Part shown: positions 1-15,300 of the stretch, piece by piece | Position numbering within the stretch: the first letter of the stretch is position 1 | Layout of the letters: the number at the start of each line of letters is the position of its first letter | Source: Prosapia bicincta | Taxonomy: Eukaryota > Arthropoda > Insecta > Hemiptera > Cercopidae | Assembly: GCA_036971475.1 (NCBI GenBank) | Contig: JBAIZL010000003.1 | Coordinates: forward strand, 102,979,733 to 103,043,732 | Reading direction: 5' to 3' | Length of the DNA stretch: 64,000 bases | The notes under the pieces: model-generated | What the model saw: the letters and a program-made list of their open reading frames with translations, nothing else | Database searches by the model: none | Told to the model about the DNA's origin: nothing | Program-made: the position numbers and the translations under genes

Positions 1-559
1 TAGCTAATCAAGTAAATCAGTAAGCTATAAACTTAGATAATCGTGTGAATCTTTAAACCGTTAGTTAGCCATTAGGTTAGCTAATCAAGTAAATCTATAA
101 GCTATAAACTAAGATAATCGTGTGAATCTTTAAACCGTTAGTTAGCCATTAAGTTAGCTAATCAAGTAAATCTATAAGCTATAAACTTAGATAATCGTGT
201 GAATCTTTAAACCGTTAGTTAGCCATTAAGTTAGCTAATCAAGTAAATCTATAAGCTATAAACATAGATAATCGTGTGAATCTTAAAACCGTTAGTTAGC
301 CATTAAGTTAGCTAATCAAGTAAATCTATAAGCTATAAACTTAGATAATCGTGTGAATCTTTAAACCGTTAGTTAGCCCTTAAGTTAGCTAATCAAATAA
401 ATCTAAGGGCTATAAACTTAGATAGTCGTGTGAATCTTTAAACCGTTAGATAGCCATTAAGTTAGCTAATCAAGTAAATCAGTAAGCTATAAACTTAGAT
501 AATCATGTGAATCTTTAAACCGTTAGTTAGCCATTATGTTAGCTAATCAAATAAATCTA

Positions 560-3397
560 TAAGCTATAAACTTATATAATCGTGTGAATCTTTAAACCGT
601 TAGTTAGCCATTAAGTTAGCTAATCAGGTCAATCTATAAGCTCTAAACTTAGATAATCGTGTGAATCTTTAAACCGTTAGTTAGCCATTAGGTTAGCTAA
701 TCAAGTAAATCTATAAGCTATAAACTTATATAATCGTGTGAATCTTTAAACCGTTAGTTAGCCATTAAGTTAGCTAATCAAGTCAATCTATAAGCTATAA
801 ACTTATATAATCGTGTGAATCTTTAAACCGTTAGTTAGCCATTAAGTTACCTAATCAAGTCAATCTATAAGCTATAAACTTATATAATCGTGTGAATCTT
901 TAAACCGTTAGTTAGCCATTAAGTTAGCTAATCAAGTCAATCTATAAGCTATAAACTTATATAATCGTGTGAATCTTTAAACCGTTAGTTAGCCCTTAAG
1001 TTAGCTAATCAAGTAAATCTATAAGCTATAAACTTAGATAATCGTGTGAATCTTTAAACCGTTAGTTAGCCATTAAGTTAGCTAATCAAGTAAATCTGTA
1101 AGCTATAAACTTAGATAATCGTGTGAATCTTTAAACCGTTAGTTAGCCCTTAAGTTAGCTAATCAAGTAAATCTATAAGCTATAAACTTAGATAATCGTG
1201 TGAATCTTTAAACCGTTAGTTAGCCATTAAGTTACCTAATCAAATAAATCTATAAGATATAAACTTAGATAATCGTGTGAATCTTTAAACCGTTAGTTAG
1301 CTTTTAAGTTAGCTAATCAAGTAAATCTATAAGCTATAAACTTAGATAATCGTGTGAATCTTTAAACCGTTAGTTAGCCATTAAGTTAGCTAATCAAGTA
1401 AATCTGTAAGCTATAAACTTAGATAATCGTGTGAATCTTTAAACCGTTAGTTAGCCCTTAAGTTAGCTAATCAAGTAAATCTATAAGCTATAAACTTAGA
1501 TAATCGTGTGAATCTTTAAACCGTTAGTTAGCCATTAAGTTAGCTAATCAAGTAAATCTGTAAGCTATAAACTTAGATAATCGTGTGAATCTTTAAACTG
1601 TTAGTTAGCCCTTAAGTTAGCTAATCAAGTAAATCTATAAGCTATAAACTTAGATAATCGTGTGAATCTTTAAACCGTTAGTTAGCCATTAAGTTAGCTA
1701 ATCAAGTAAATCTATAAGCTATAAACTTACATTAACGCTTGAAACTCTAAACCGTGTGTTAGCCATTAAGTTAGCTAATCAGGTAAATCTATAAGCTATA
1801 AACTTAGATAATCATGTGAATCTTTAAACCGTTAGTTAGCCATTACGTTACCTAATCAAATAAATCTATAAGCTATAAACTTAGATAATCGTGTGAATCT
1901 TTAAACCGTTAGTTAGCCCTTAAGTTAGCTAATCAAGTCAATCTATAAGCTATAAACTTAAATAATCGTGTGAATCTTTAAACCGTTAGTTAGCCATTAA
2001 GTTAGCTAATCAGTAAATCTATAAGCTATAAACTTATATAATCGTGTGAATCTTTAAACCGTTAGTTAGCCATTAAGTTAGCTAATCAGGTCAATCTATA
2101 AGCTCTAAACTTAGATAATCGTGTGAATCTTTAAACCGTTAGTTAGCCATTAGGTTAGCTAATCAAGTAAATCTATAAGCTATAAACTTATATAATCGTG
2201 TGAATCTTTAAACCGTTAGTTAGCCATTAAGTTAGCTAATCAAGTCAATCTATAAGCTATAAACTTATATAATCGTGTGAATCTTTAAACCGTTAGTTAG
2301 CCATTAAGTTACCTAATCAAGTCAATCTATAAGCTATAAACTTATATAATCGTGTGAATCTTTAAACCGTTAGTTAGCCATTAAGTTAGCTAATCAAGTC
2401 AATCTATAAGCTATAAACTTATATAATCGTGTGAATCTTTAAACCGTTAGTTAGCCCTTAAGTTAGCTAATCAAGTAAATCTATATGCTATAAACTTAGA
2501 TAATCGTGTGAATCTTTAAACCGTTAGTTAGCCATTAAGTTAGCTAATCAAGTAAATCTGTAAGCTATAAACTTAGATAATCGTGTGAATCTTTAAACCG
2601 TTAGTTAGCCCTTAAGTTAGCTAATCAAGTAAATCTATAAGCTATAAACTTAGATAATCGTGTGAATCTTTAAACCGTTAGTTAGCCATTAAGTTACCTA
2701 ATCAAATAAATCTATAAGATATAAACTTAGATAATCGTGTGAATCTTTAAACCGTTAGTTAGCTTTTAAGTTAGCTAATCAAGTAAATCTATAAGCTATA
2801 AACTTAGATAATCGTGTGAATCTTTAAACCGTTAGTTAGCCATTAAGTTAGCTAATCAAGTAAATCTGTAAGCTATAAACTTAGATAATCGTGTGAATCT
2901 TTAAACCGTTAGTTAGCCCTTAAGTTAGCTAATCAAGTAAATCTATAAGCTATAAACTTAGATAATCGTGTGAATCTTTAAACCGTTAGTTAGCCATTAA
3001 GTTAGCTAATCAAGTAAATCTGTAAGCTATAAACTTAGATAATCGTGTGAATCTTTAAACTGTTAGTTAGCCCTTAAGTTAGCTAATCAAGTAAATCTAT
3101 AAGCTATAAACTTAGATAATCGTGTGAATCTTTAAACCGTTAGTTAGCCATTAAGTTAGCTAATCAAGTAAATCTATAAGCTATAAACTTACATTAACGC
3201 TTGAAACTCTAAACCGTGTGTTAGCCATTAAGTTAGCTAATCAGGTAAATCTATAAGCTATAAACTTAGATAATCATGTGAATCTTTAAACCGTTAGTTA
3301 GCCATTACGTTACCTAATCAAATAAATCTATAAGCTATAAACTTAGATAATCGTGTGAATCTTTAAACCGTTAGTTAGCCCTTAAGTTAGCTAATCA
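560..3397. repeat. Higher-order duplication of 1,462 bp inside the satellite
   Basis: A run of 19 monomers at about 560-1,935 is repeated at about 2,022-3,397 with an offset of 1,462 bp. Private variants show this. AGGTCAATCTATAAGCTCTA lies at 623 and 2,085. The rare ATTAACGCTTGAAACTC lies at 1,731 and 3,193. The order of the other variants is the same in both copies. The copies diverge at about 3,398, where AGTCAATC is replaced by AGTAAATC. Confidence 0.9.
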
Positions 3398-6300
3398 AGT
3401 AAATCTATAAGCTATAAACTTAGATAATCGTGTGAATCTTTAAACCGTTAGTTAGCCATTAAGTTAGCTAATCAAGTAAATCTATAAGCTATAAACTTAG
3501 ATAATCGTATGAATCTTTAAACCGTTAGTTAGCCATTAAGTTAGCTAATGAAGTAAATCTATAAGCTATAAACTTAGATAATCATGTGAATCTTTAAACC
3601 GTTAGTTAGTCCTTAAGTTAGCTAATCAAGTAAATCTATAAGCTATAAACTTAGATAGTCGTGTGAATCTTTAAACCGTTAGTTAGCCCTTAAGTTAGCT
3701 AATCAAGTAAATCTATAAGCTATAAACTTAGATAATCGTGTGAATCTTTAAACCGTTAGTTAGCCATTAAGTTAGCTATTTAAGTCAATCTATAAGCTAT
3801 AAACTTAGATACTCGTGTGAATCTTTAAACCGTAGGTTAGCCATTAAGTCAGCTAATCAAGTAAATCTGTAAGCTATAAACTTAGATAATCGTGTGAATC
3901 TTTAAACCGTTAGTTAGCCATTAGGTTAGCTAATCAAGTAAATCTATAAGCTATAAACTAAGATAATCGTGTGCATCTTTAAACCGTTAGTTAGCCATTA
4001 AGTTAGCTAATCAAGTAAATCTATAAGCTATAAACTTAGATAAACGTGTGAATCTTTAAACCGTTAGTTAGCCATTAAGTTACCTAATCAAGTAAATATA
4101 TAAGCTATAAACATAGAAATTCGTGTGAATCTTTAAACCGTTAGTTAGCCATTAAGTTAGCTAATCAAGTAAATCAGTAAGCTATAAACTTAGATAATCG
4201 TGTGAATCTTTAAACCGTTAGTTAGCCATTAGGTTAGCTAATCAAGTAAATCTATAAGCTATAAACTAAGATAATCGTGTGAATCTTTAAACCGTTAGTT
4301 AGCCAATAAGTTAGCTAATCAAGTAAATCTATAACCTATAAACTTAGATAATCGTGTGAATCTTTAAACCGTTAGTTAGCCCTTAAGTTAGCTAATCAAG
4401 TAAATCTAAGGGCTATAAACTTAGATAGTCGTGTGAATCTTTAAACCGTTAGATAGCCATTAAGTTAGCTAATCAAGTAAATCAGTAAGCTATAAACTTA
4501 GATAATCATGTGAATCTTTAAACCGTTAGTTAGCCATTATGTTAGCTAATCAAATAAATCTATAAGCTATAAACTTAGATAATCGTGTGAATCTTTAACC
4601 GTTAGTTAGCCATTAAGTTAGCTAATCAAGTAAATCTATAAGCTATAAACTTAGATAATCGTGTGAATCTTTAAACCGTTAGTTAGACATTACGTTAGCT
4701 AATCAAGGAAATCTATCAGCTATAAACTTAGATAATCGTGTGAATCTTAAAACCGTTAGTTAACCATTAAGTTAGCTATTCAAGTAAATCTATAAGCTAT
4801 AAACTTAGATAATCGTGTAAATCTTTAAACCGTTAGTTAGCAATTAAGTTAGCTAATCAAGTAAACCTATAAGCTATAAACTTAGATAATCGTGTGAATC
4901 TTAAAACCGTTAGTTAGCCATTAAGTTAGCTAATCAAGTAAATCTATAAGCTATAAACTTAAATAATCGTGTGAATCTTTAAACCGTTAGTTAGCCATTA
5001 AGTTAGCTAATCAGTAAATCTATAAGCTATAAACTTATATAATCGTGTGAATCTTTAAACCGTTAGTTAGCCATTAAGTTAGCTAATCAGGTCAATCTAT
5101 AAGCTCTAAACTTAGATAATCGTGTGAATCTTTAAACCGTTAGTTAGCCATTAGGTTAGCTAATCAAGTAAATCTATAAGCTATAAACTTATATAATCGT
5201 GTGAATCTTTAAACCGTTAGTTAGCCATTAAGTTAGCTAATCAAGTCAATCTATAAGCTATAAACTTATATAATCGTGTGAATCTTTAAACCGTTAGTTA
5301 GCCATTAAGTTACCTAATCAAGTCAATCTATAAGCTATAAACTTATATAATCGTGTGAATCTTTAAACCGTTAGTTAGCCATTAAGTTAGCTAATCAAGT
5401 CAATCTATAAGCTATAAACTTATATAATCGTGTGAATCTTTAAACCGTTAGTTAGCCATTAGGTTAGCTAATCAAGTCAATCTATAACCTATAAACTTAT
5501 ATAATCGTGTGAATCTTTAAACCGTTAGTTAGCCATTAGGTTAGCTAATCAAGTCAATCTATAACCTATAAACTTATATAATCGTGTGAATCTTTAAACC
5601 GTTAGTTAGCCATTAGGTTAGCTAATCAAGTCAATCTATAAGCTATAAACTTATATAATCGTGTGAATCTTTAAACCGTTAGTTAGCCATTAAGTTAGCA
5701 AATCAAGTCAATCTATAAGCTATAAACTTATATAATCGTGTGAATCTTTAAACCGTTAGTTAGCCATTAGGTTAGCTAATCAAGTCAATCTATAAGCTAT
5801 AAACTTATATAATCGTGTGAATCTTTAAACCGTTAGTTAGCCATTAGATTAGCTAATCAAGTCAATCTATAAGCTATAAACTTATATAATCGTGTGAATC
5901 TTTAAACCGTTAGTTAGCCATTAAGTTAGCTAATCAAGTCAATCTATAAGCTATAAACTTTTATAATCGTGTGAATCTTTAAACCGTTAAATAGCCATTA
6001 GGTTAGCTAATCAAGTCAATCTATAAGCTATAAACTTATATAATCGTGTGAATCTTTAAACCGTTAGTTAGCCATTAGGTTAGCTAATCAAGTCAATCTA
6101 TAAGCTATAAACTTATATAATCGTGTGAATCTTTAAACCGTTAGTTAGCCATTAAGTTAGCTAATCAAGTAAATCTATAAGCTATAAACTTAGATACTCG
6201 TGTCAATCTTTAAACCGTTAGTTAGTTATTAAGTTAGTTAATCAAGTATATCTATAAGTTATAAACTTAGATAATCGTGTGAATCTTTAAACCGTTAGTT

Positions 6301-9300
6301 AGCCATTAAGTTAGCTAATCAAGTAAATCTATAAGCTATAAACTTAGATACTCGTGTCAATCTTTAAACCGTTAGTTAGCCGTTACATTAGCTAATCAGG
6401 TAAATCTATAAGCTATAAACTTAGATAATTGTGTGAATCTTTAAACCGTTAGTTAGCCATTAAGTTAGCTAATCAAGTATATCTATAAGCTATAAACTTA
6501 GATAATCGTGTGAAATTTTAAACCGTGTGTTAGCCATTAGGTTAGCTAATCAAGTAGATCTATAAGCTATAAACTTACATCAACGCGTAAAACTTTAAAC
6601 CGTGTGTTAGCCAATAAGTTAGCTAATCAGGTAAATCTATAAGCTATAAACTTAGATAATCATGTGAATCTTTAAACCGTTAGTTAGCCATTAAGTTACC
6701 TAATCAAGTAAATCTATAAGCTATAAACTTAGATAATCGTATGAATCTTTAAACCGTTAGTTAGCCATTAGGTTACCTAATCAAGTAAATCTATAAGCTA
6801 TAAACTAAGATAATCGTGTGAATCTTTAAACCGTTAGTTAACCATTAAGTTAGCTAATCAAGTAAATCAATAAGCTATAAACTTAGATAATCGTGTGAAT
6901 CTTAAAACCGTTAGTTAGCCATTAAGTTAGCTAATCAAGTAAATCTATAAGCTATAAACTTAAATAATCGTGTGAATCTTTAACCGTCAGTTAGCCATTA
7001 AGTTAGGTAATCAAGTCAATCTATAAGCTATAAACTTATATAATCGTGTGAATCTTTCAACCGTTAGTTAGCCATTAAGTTAGCTAATCAAGTAAATCTA
7101 TAAGCTATAAACTTAGATTATCGTGTGAATCTTAAAACCGTTAGTTAGCCATTAAGTTACCTAATCAAGTAAATATATAACCTATAGACTTACATTAACG
7201 CGTGAAACTTTAAACCGTTAGTTAGCCATTACGTTAGCGTAAATCTATAAGCTATAAACTTAGATAATTGTGTGAATCTTTAAACCGTTAGTTAGCCATT
7301 AGGTTAGCTAATCAAGTAAATCTATAAGCTATAAACTAAGATAATCGTGTGCATCTTTAAACCGTTAGTTAGCCATTAAGTTAGCTAATCAAGTAAATCT
7401 ATAAGCTATAAACTTAGATAAACGTGTGAATCTTTAAACCGTTAGTTAGCCATTAAGTTACCTAATCAAGTAAATATATAAGCTATAAACTTAGATATTC
7501 GTGTGAATCTTTAAACCGTTAGTTAGCCATTAAGTTAGCTAATCAAGTAAATCAGTAAGCTATAAACTTAGATAATCGTGTGAATCTTTAAACCGTTAGT
7601 TAGCCATTAGGTTAGCTAATCAAGTAAATCTATAAGCTATAAACTAAGATAATCGTGTGAATCTTTAAACCGTTAGTTAGCCATTAAGTTAGCTAATCAA
7701 GTAAATCTAAAAGCTATAAACATATATAATCGTGTGAATCTTAAAACCGTTAGTTAGCCATTAAGTTAGCTAATCAAGTAAATCTATAAGCTATAAACTT
7801 AGATAATCGTGTGAATCTTTAAACCGTTAGTTAGCCCTTAAGTTAGCTAATCAAGTAAATCTAAGGGCTATAAACTTAGATAGTCGTGTGAATCTTTAAA
7901 CCGTTAGATAGCCATTAAGTTAGCTAATCAAGTAAATCAGTAAGCTATAAACTTAGATAATCATGTGAATCTTTAAACCGTTAGTTAGCCATTATGTTAG
8001 CTAATCAAATAAATCTATAAGCTATAAACTTAGATAATCGTGTGAATCTTTAACCGTTAGTTAGCCATTAAGTTAGCTAATCAAGTAAATCTATAAGCTA
8101 TAAACTTAGATAATCGTGTGAATCTTTAAACCGTTAGTTAGTCATTACGTTAGCTAATCAAGGAAATCTATCAGCTATAAACTTAGATAATCGTGTGAAT
8201 CTTAAAACCGTTAGTTAACCATTAAGTTAGCTATTCAAGTAAATCTATAAGCTATAAACTTAGATAATCGTGTGAATCTTAAAACCGTTAGTTAGCCATT
8301 AAGTTAGCTAATCAAGTAAATCTATAAGCTATAAACTTAAATAATCGTGTGAATCTTTAAACCGTTAGTTAGCCATTAAGTTAGCTAATGAGGGAAATCT
8401 ATAAGCTATAAACTTACATTAACGCGTGAAATTTTAAACCGTATTTTAGCCATTAAGTTAGCTAATCAAGTAGATCTATAAGCTATAAACTTACATCAAC
8501 GCGTGAAACCTTAAACCATGTGTTAGCCATTAAGTTAGCTAATCAGGTAAATCTATAAGCTATAAACTTAGATAATCGTGTGAATCTTTAAACCGTTAGT
8601 TAGCCATTAAGTTAGCAAATCAAGTCAATCTATAAGCTATAAACTTAAATAATCGTGTGAATCTTTAAACCGTTAGTTAGCCATTAAGTTAGCTAATCAG
8701 TAAATCTATAAGCTATAAACTTATATAATCGTGTGAATCTTTAAACCGTTAGTTAGCCATTAAGTTAGCTAATCAGGTCAATCTATAAGCTCTAAACTTA
8801 GATAATCGTGTGAATCTTTAAACCGTTAGTTAGCCATTAGGTTAGCTAATCAAGTAAATCTATAAGCTATAAACTTATATAATCGTGTGAATCTTTAAAC
8901 CGTTAGTTGGCCATTAAGTTAGCTAATCAAGTCAATCTATAAGCTATAAACTTATATAATCGTGTGAATCTTTAAACCGTTAGTTAGCCATTAAGTTACC
9001 TAATCAAGTCAATCTATAAGCTATAAACTTATATAATCGTGTGAATCTTTAAACCGTTAGTTAGCCATTAAGTTAGCTAATCAAGTCAATCTATAAGCTA
9101 TAAACTTATATAATCGTGTGAATCTTTAAACCGTTAGTTAGCCATTAAGTTAGCTAATCAAGTCAATCTATAAGCTATAAACTTACATAATCGTGTGAAT
9201 CTTTAAACCGTTAGTTAGCCATTAGGTTAGCTAATCAAGTCAATCTATAAGCTATAAACTTATATAATCGTGTGAATCTTTAAACCGTTAGTTAGCCATT

Positions 9301-12300
9301 AGGTTAGCTAATCAAGTCAATCTATAAGCTATAAACTTATATAATCGTGTGAATCTTTAAACCGTTAGTTAGCCATTAGGTTAGCTAATCAAGTCAATCT
9401 ATAAGCTATAAACTTATATAATCGTGTGAATCTTTAAACCGTTAGTTAGCCATTAGGTTAGCAAATCAAGTCAATCTATAAGCTATAAACTTATATAATC
9501 GTGTGAATCTTTAAACCGTTAGTTAGCCATTAGGTTAGCTAATCAAGTCAATCTATAAGCTATAAACTTATATAATCGTGTGAATCTTTAAACCGTTAGT
9601 TAGCCATTAGGTTAGCTAATCAAGTCAATCTATAAGCTATAAACTTATATAATCGTGTGAATCTTTAAACCGTTAGTTAGCCATTAAGTTAGCTAATCAA
9701 GTCAATCTATAAGCTATAAACTTATATAATCGTGTGAATCTTTAAACCGTTAGTTAGCCATTAGGTTAGCTAATCAAGTCAATCTATAAGCTATTAACTT
9801 ATATAATCGTGTGAATCTTCAAACCGTTAGTTAGCCATTAAGTTAGCAAATCAAGTCAATCTATAAGCTATAAACTTATATAATCGTGTGAATCTTTAAA
9901 CCGTTAGTTAGCCATTAAGGTAGCTAATCAAGTCAATCTATAAGCTATAAACTTTTATAATCGTGTGAATCTTTAAACCGTTAGTTAGCCATTAGGTTAG
10001 CTAATCAAGTCAATCTATAAGCTATAAACTTATATAATCGTGTGAATCTTTAAACCGTTAGTTAGCCATTAGGTTAGCTAATCAAGTCAATCTATAAGCT
10101 ATAAACTTATATAATCGTGTGAATCTTTAAATCGTTAGTTAGCCATGAAGTTAGCTAATCAAGTCAATCTATAAGCTATAAACTTAGATAATCGTGTGAA
10201 TCTTTAAACCGTTAGATAGCCATTACGGTAGCTAATCAGGTAAATCTATAACCTATAAACTTAGATAATCGTGTGAATCTTTAAACCGTTAGTTAGCCAT
10301 TAAGTTAGTTAATCAAGTATATCTATAAGTTATAAACTTAGGTAATCGTGTGAATCTTTAAACCGTTAGTTAGCCATTAAGTTAGCTAATCAAGTAAATC
10401 TATAAGCTATAAACTTAGATACTCGTGTGAATCTTTAAACCGTTAGTTAGCCGTTACATTAGCTAATCAGGTAAATCTATAAGCTATAAACTTAGATAAT
10501 TGTGTGAATCTTTAAACCGTTAGTTAGCCATTACGTTAGCTAATCAAGTATATCTATAACCTATAAACTTAGATAATCGTGTGAAATTTTAAACCGTGTG
10601 TTAGCCATTAGGTTAGCTAATCAAGTAGATCTATAAGCTATAAACTTACATCAACGCGTAAAACTTTAAACCGTGTGTTAGCCAATAAGTTAGCTAATCA
10701 GGTAAATCTATAAGCTATAAACTTAGATAATCATGTGAATCTTTAAACCGTTAGTTAGCCATTAAGTTACCTAATCAAGTAAATCTATAAGCTATAAACT
10801 TAGATAATCGTATGAATCTTTAAACCGTTAGTTAGCCATTAGGTTACCTAATCAAGTAAATCTATAAGCTATAAACTAAGATAATCGTGTGAATCTTTAA
10901 ACCGTTAGTTAGCCATTAAGCTAGCTAATCAAGTAAATCAATAAGCTATAAACTTAGATAATCGTGTGAATCTTAAAACCGTTAGTTAGCCATTACGTTA
11001 GCTAATCAAGTAAATCTATAAGCTATAAACTTAAATAATCGTGTGAATCTTTAACCGTCAGTTAGCCATTAAGTTAGGTAATCAAAAAAATCTATAAGCT
11101 ATAAACTTAGATAATCGTGTGAATCTTTCAACCGTTAGTTAGCCATTAAGTTAGCTAATCAAGTAAATCTATAAGCTATAAACTTAGATAATCGTGTGAA
11201 TCTTAAAACCGTTAGTTAGCCATTAAGTTACCTAATCAAGTAAATATATAAGCTATAGACTTACATTAACGCGTGAAACTTTAAACCGTTAGTTAGCCAT
11301 TACGTTAGCGTAAATCTATAAGCTATAAACTTAGATAATTGTGTGAATCTTTAAACCGTTAGTTAGCCATTAGGTTAGCTAATCAAGTAAATCTATAAGC
11401 TATAAACTTAAATAATCGTGTGAATCTTTAAACCGTTAGTTAGCCATTAAGTTAGCTAATCAAGTAAATCTATAAGCTATAAACTTAGATAATCGTTTGT
11501 ATCTTTAAACCGTTAGTTAGCCATTAAGTTAGCTAATCAAGTAAATCTATAAGCTATAAACTTAGATAATCGTATGAATCTTAAAACCGTTAGTTAACCA
11601 TTAAGTTAGATATTCAAGTAAATCTATAAGCTATAAACTTAGATAATCGTGTAAATCTTTAAACCGTTAGTTAGCAATTAAGTTAGCTAATCAAGTAAAC
11701 CTATAAGCTATAAACTTAGATAATCGTGTGAATCTTAAAACCGTTAGTTAGCCATTAAGTTAGCTAATCAAGTAAATCTATAAGCTATAAACTTAAATAA
11801 TCGTGTGAATCTTTAAACCGTTAGTTAGCCATTAAGTTAGCTAATCAGTAAATCTATAAGCTATAAACTTATATAATCGTGTGAATCTTTAAACCGTTAG
11901 TTAGCCATTAAGTTAGCTAATCAAGTCAATCTATAAGCTCTAAACTTAGATAATCGTGTGAGTCTTTAAACCGTTAGTTAGCCATTAGGTTAGCTAATCA
12001 AGTAAATCTATAAGCTATAAACTTATATAATCGTGTGAATCTTTAAACCGTTAGTTAGCCATTAAGTTAGCTAATCAAGTCAATCTATAAGCTATAAACT
12101 TATATAATCTTGTGAATCTTTAAACCGTTAGTTAGCCATTAAGTTACCTAATCAAGTCAATCTATAAGCTATAAACTTATATAATCGTGTGAATCTTTAA
12201 ACCGTTAGTTAGCCATTAAGATAGCTAATCAAGTAATTCTATAAGCTATAAACTTAGATACTCGTGTGAATCTTTAAACCGTTAGTTAGCCGTTACATTA

Positions 12301-15300
12301 GCTAATCAGGTAAATCTATAAGCTATAAACTTAGATAATTGTGTGAAATTTTAAACCGTGTGTTAGCCATTAGGTTAGCTAATCAAGTAGATCTATAAGC
12401 TATAAACTTACATCAACGCGTAAAACTTTAAACCGTGTGTTAGCCAATAAGTTAGCTAATCAGGTAAATCTATAAGCTATAAACTTACATTAACGCGTGA
12501 AATTTTAAACCGTATTTTAGCCATTAAGTTAGCTAATCAAGTAGATCTATAAGCTATAAACTTACATCAACGCGTGAAACCTTAAACCATGTGTTAGCCA
12601 TTAAGTTAGCTAATCAGGTAAATCTATAAGCTATAAACTTAGATAATCGTGTGAATCTATAAACCGTTAGTTAGCCATTAAGTTAGCAAATCAAGTCAAT
12701 CTATAAGCTATAAACTTATATAATCGTGTGAATCTTTAAACCGTTAGTTAGCAATTAGGTTAGCTAATCAAGTCAATCTATAAGCTATAAACTTATATAA
12801 TCGTGTGAATCTTTAAACCGTTAGTTAGCCATTAGGTTAGCTAATCAAGTCAATCTATAAGCTATAAACTTATATAATCGTGTGAATCTTTAAACCGTTA
12901 GTTAGCCATTAAGTTAGCTAATCAAGTCAATCTATAAGCTATAAACTTTTATAATCGTGTGAATCTTTAAACCGTTAGTTAGCCATTAGGTTAGCTAATC
13001 AAGTCAATCTATAAGCTATAAATTTATATAATCGTGTGAATCTTTAAACCGTTAGTTAGCCATTAGGTTAGCTAATCAAGTCAATCTATAAGCTATAAAC
13101 TTATATAATCGTGTGAATCTTTAAATCGTTAGTTAGCCATTAAGTTAGCTAATCAAGTCAATCTATAAGCTATAAACTTATATAATCGTGTGAATCTTTA
13201 AACCGTTAGTTAGCAATTACGTTAGCTAATCAGGTAAATCTATAAGCTATAAACTTAGATAATCGTGTGAATCTTTAAACCGTTAGTTAGCCATTAAGTT
13301 AGTTAATCAAGTATATCTATAAGTTATAAACTTAGATAATCGTGTGAATCTTTAAACCGTTAGTTAGCCATTAAGTTAGCTAATCAAGTAAATCTATAAG
13401 CAATAAACTTAGATACTCGTGTGAATCTTTAAACCGTTAGTTAGCCGTTACATTAGCTAATCAGGTAAATCTATAAGCTATAAACTTAGATAATTGTGTG
13501 AATCTTTACTTCTTTAGTTAGCCATTAAGTTAGTTAATCAAGTATATCTATAAGTTATAAACTTAGGTAATCGTGTGAATCTTTAAACCGTTTGTTAGCC
13601 ATTAAGTTAGCTAATCAAGTAAATCTATAAGCTATAAACTTAGATACTCGTGTGAATCTTTAAACCGTTAGTTAGCCGTTACATTAGCTAATCAGGTAAA
13701 TCTATAAGCTATAAACTTAGATAATTGTGTGAATCTTTAAACCGTTAGTTAGCCATTACGTTAGCTAATCAAGTATATCTATAACCTATAAACTTAGATA
13801 ATCGTGTGAAATTTTAAACCGTGTGTTAGCCATTAGGTTAGCTAATCAAGTAGATCTATAAGCTATAAACTTACATCAACGCGTAAAACTTTAAACCGTG
13901 TGTTAGCCAATAAGTTAGCTAATCAGGTAAATCTATAAGCTATAAACTTAGATAATCATGTGAATCTTTAAACCGTTAGTTAGCCATTAAGTTACCTAAT
14001 CAAGTAAATCTATAAGCTATAAACTTAGATAATCGTATGAATCTTTAAACCGTTAGTTAGCCATTAGGTTACCTAATCAAGTAAATCTATAAGCTATAAA
14101 CTAAGATAATCGTGTGAATCTTTAAACCGTTAGTTAGCCATTAAGCTAGCTAATCAAGTAAATCAATAAGCTATAAACTTAGATAATCGTGTGAATCTTA
14201 AAACCGTTAGTTAGCCATTAAGTTAGCTAATCAAGTAAATCTATAAGCTATAAACTTAAATAATCGTGTGAATCTTTAACCGTCAGTTAGCCATTAAGTT
14301 AGGTAATCAAAAAAATCTATAAGCTATAAACTTAGATAATCGTGTGAATCTTTCAACCGTTAGTTAGCCATTAAGTTAGCTAATCAAGTAATTCTATAAG
14401 CTATAAACTTAGATAATCTTGTGAATCTTTACACCGTTAGTTAGAAATTAAGTTAGCTAGTCACGTAAATCTATAAGCTATAAACTTAGATAATCGTGTG
14501 AATCTTTAAACCTTTAGTTAGCCATTAAGTTAGCTAATCAAGTAATTCTATAAGCTATAAACTTAGATAATCTTGTGAATCTTTACACCGTTAGTTAGAA
14601 ATTAAGTTAGCTAGTCAAGTAAATCTATAAGCTATAAACTTAGATAATCGTGTGAATCTTTAAACCGTTAGTTAGCCATTAAGTTAGCTAATGAGGGAAA
14701 TCTATAAGCTATAAACTTACATTAACGCGTGAAATTTTAAACCGTATTTTAGCCATTAAGTTAGCTAATCAAGTAGATCTATATGCTATAAACTTACATC
14801 AACGCGTGAAACCTTAAACCATGTGTTAGCCATTAAGTTAGCTAATCAGGTAAATCTATAAGCTATAAACTTAGATAATCGTGTGAATCTTTAAACCGTT
14901 AGTTAGCCATTAAGTTAGCAAATCAAGTCAATCTATAAGCTATAAACTTATATAATCGTGTGAATCTTTAAACCGTTAGTTAGCCATTAGGTTAGCTAAT
15001 CAAGTCAATCTATAAGCTATAAACTTATATAATCGTGTGAATCTTTAAACCGTTAGTTAGCCATTAGGTTAGCTAATCAAGTCAATCTATAAGCTATAAA
15101 CTTATATAATCGTGTGAATCTTTAAACCGTTATTTAGCCATTAAGTTAGCTAATCAAGTCAATCTATAAGCTATAAACTTTTATAATCGTGTGAATCTTT
15201 AAACCGTTAGTTAGCCATTAGGTTAGCTAATCAAGTCAATCTATAAGCTATAAATTTATATAATCGTGTGAATCTTTAAACCGTTAGTTAGCCATTAGGT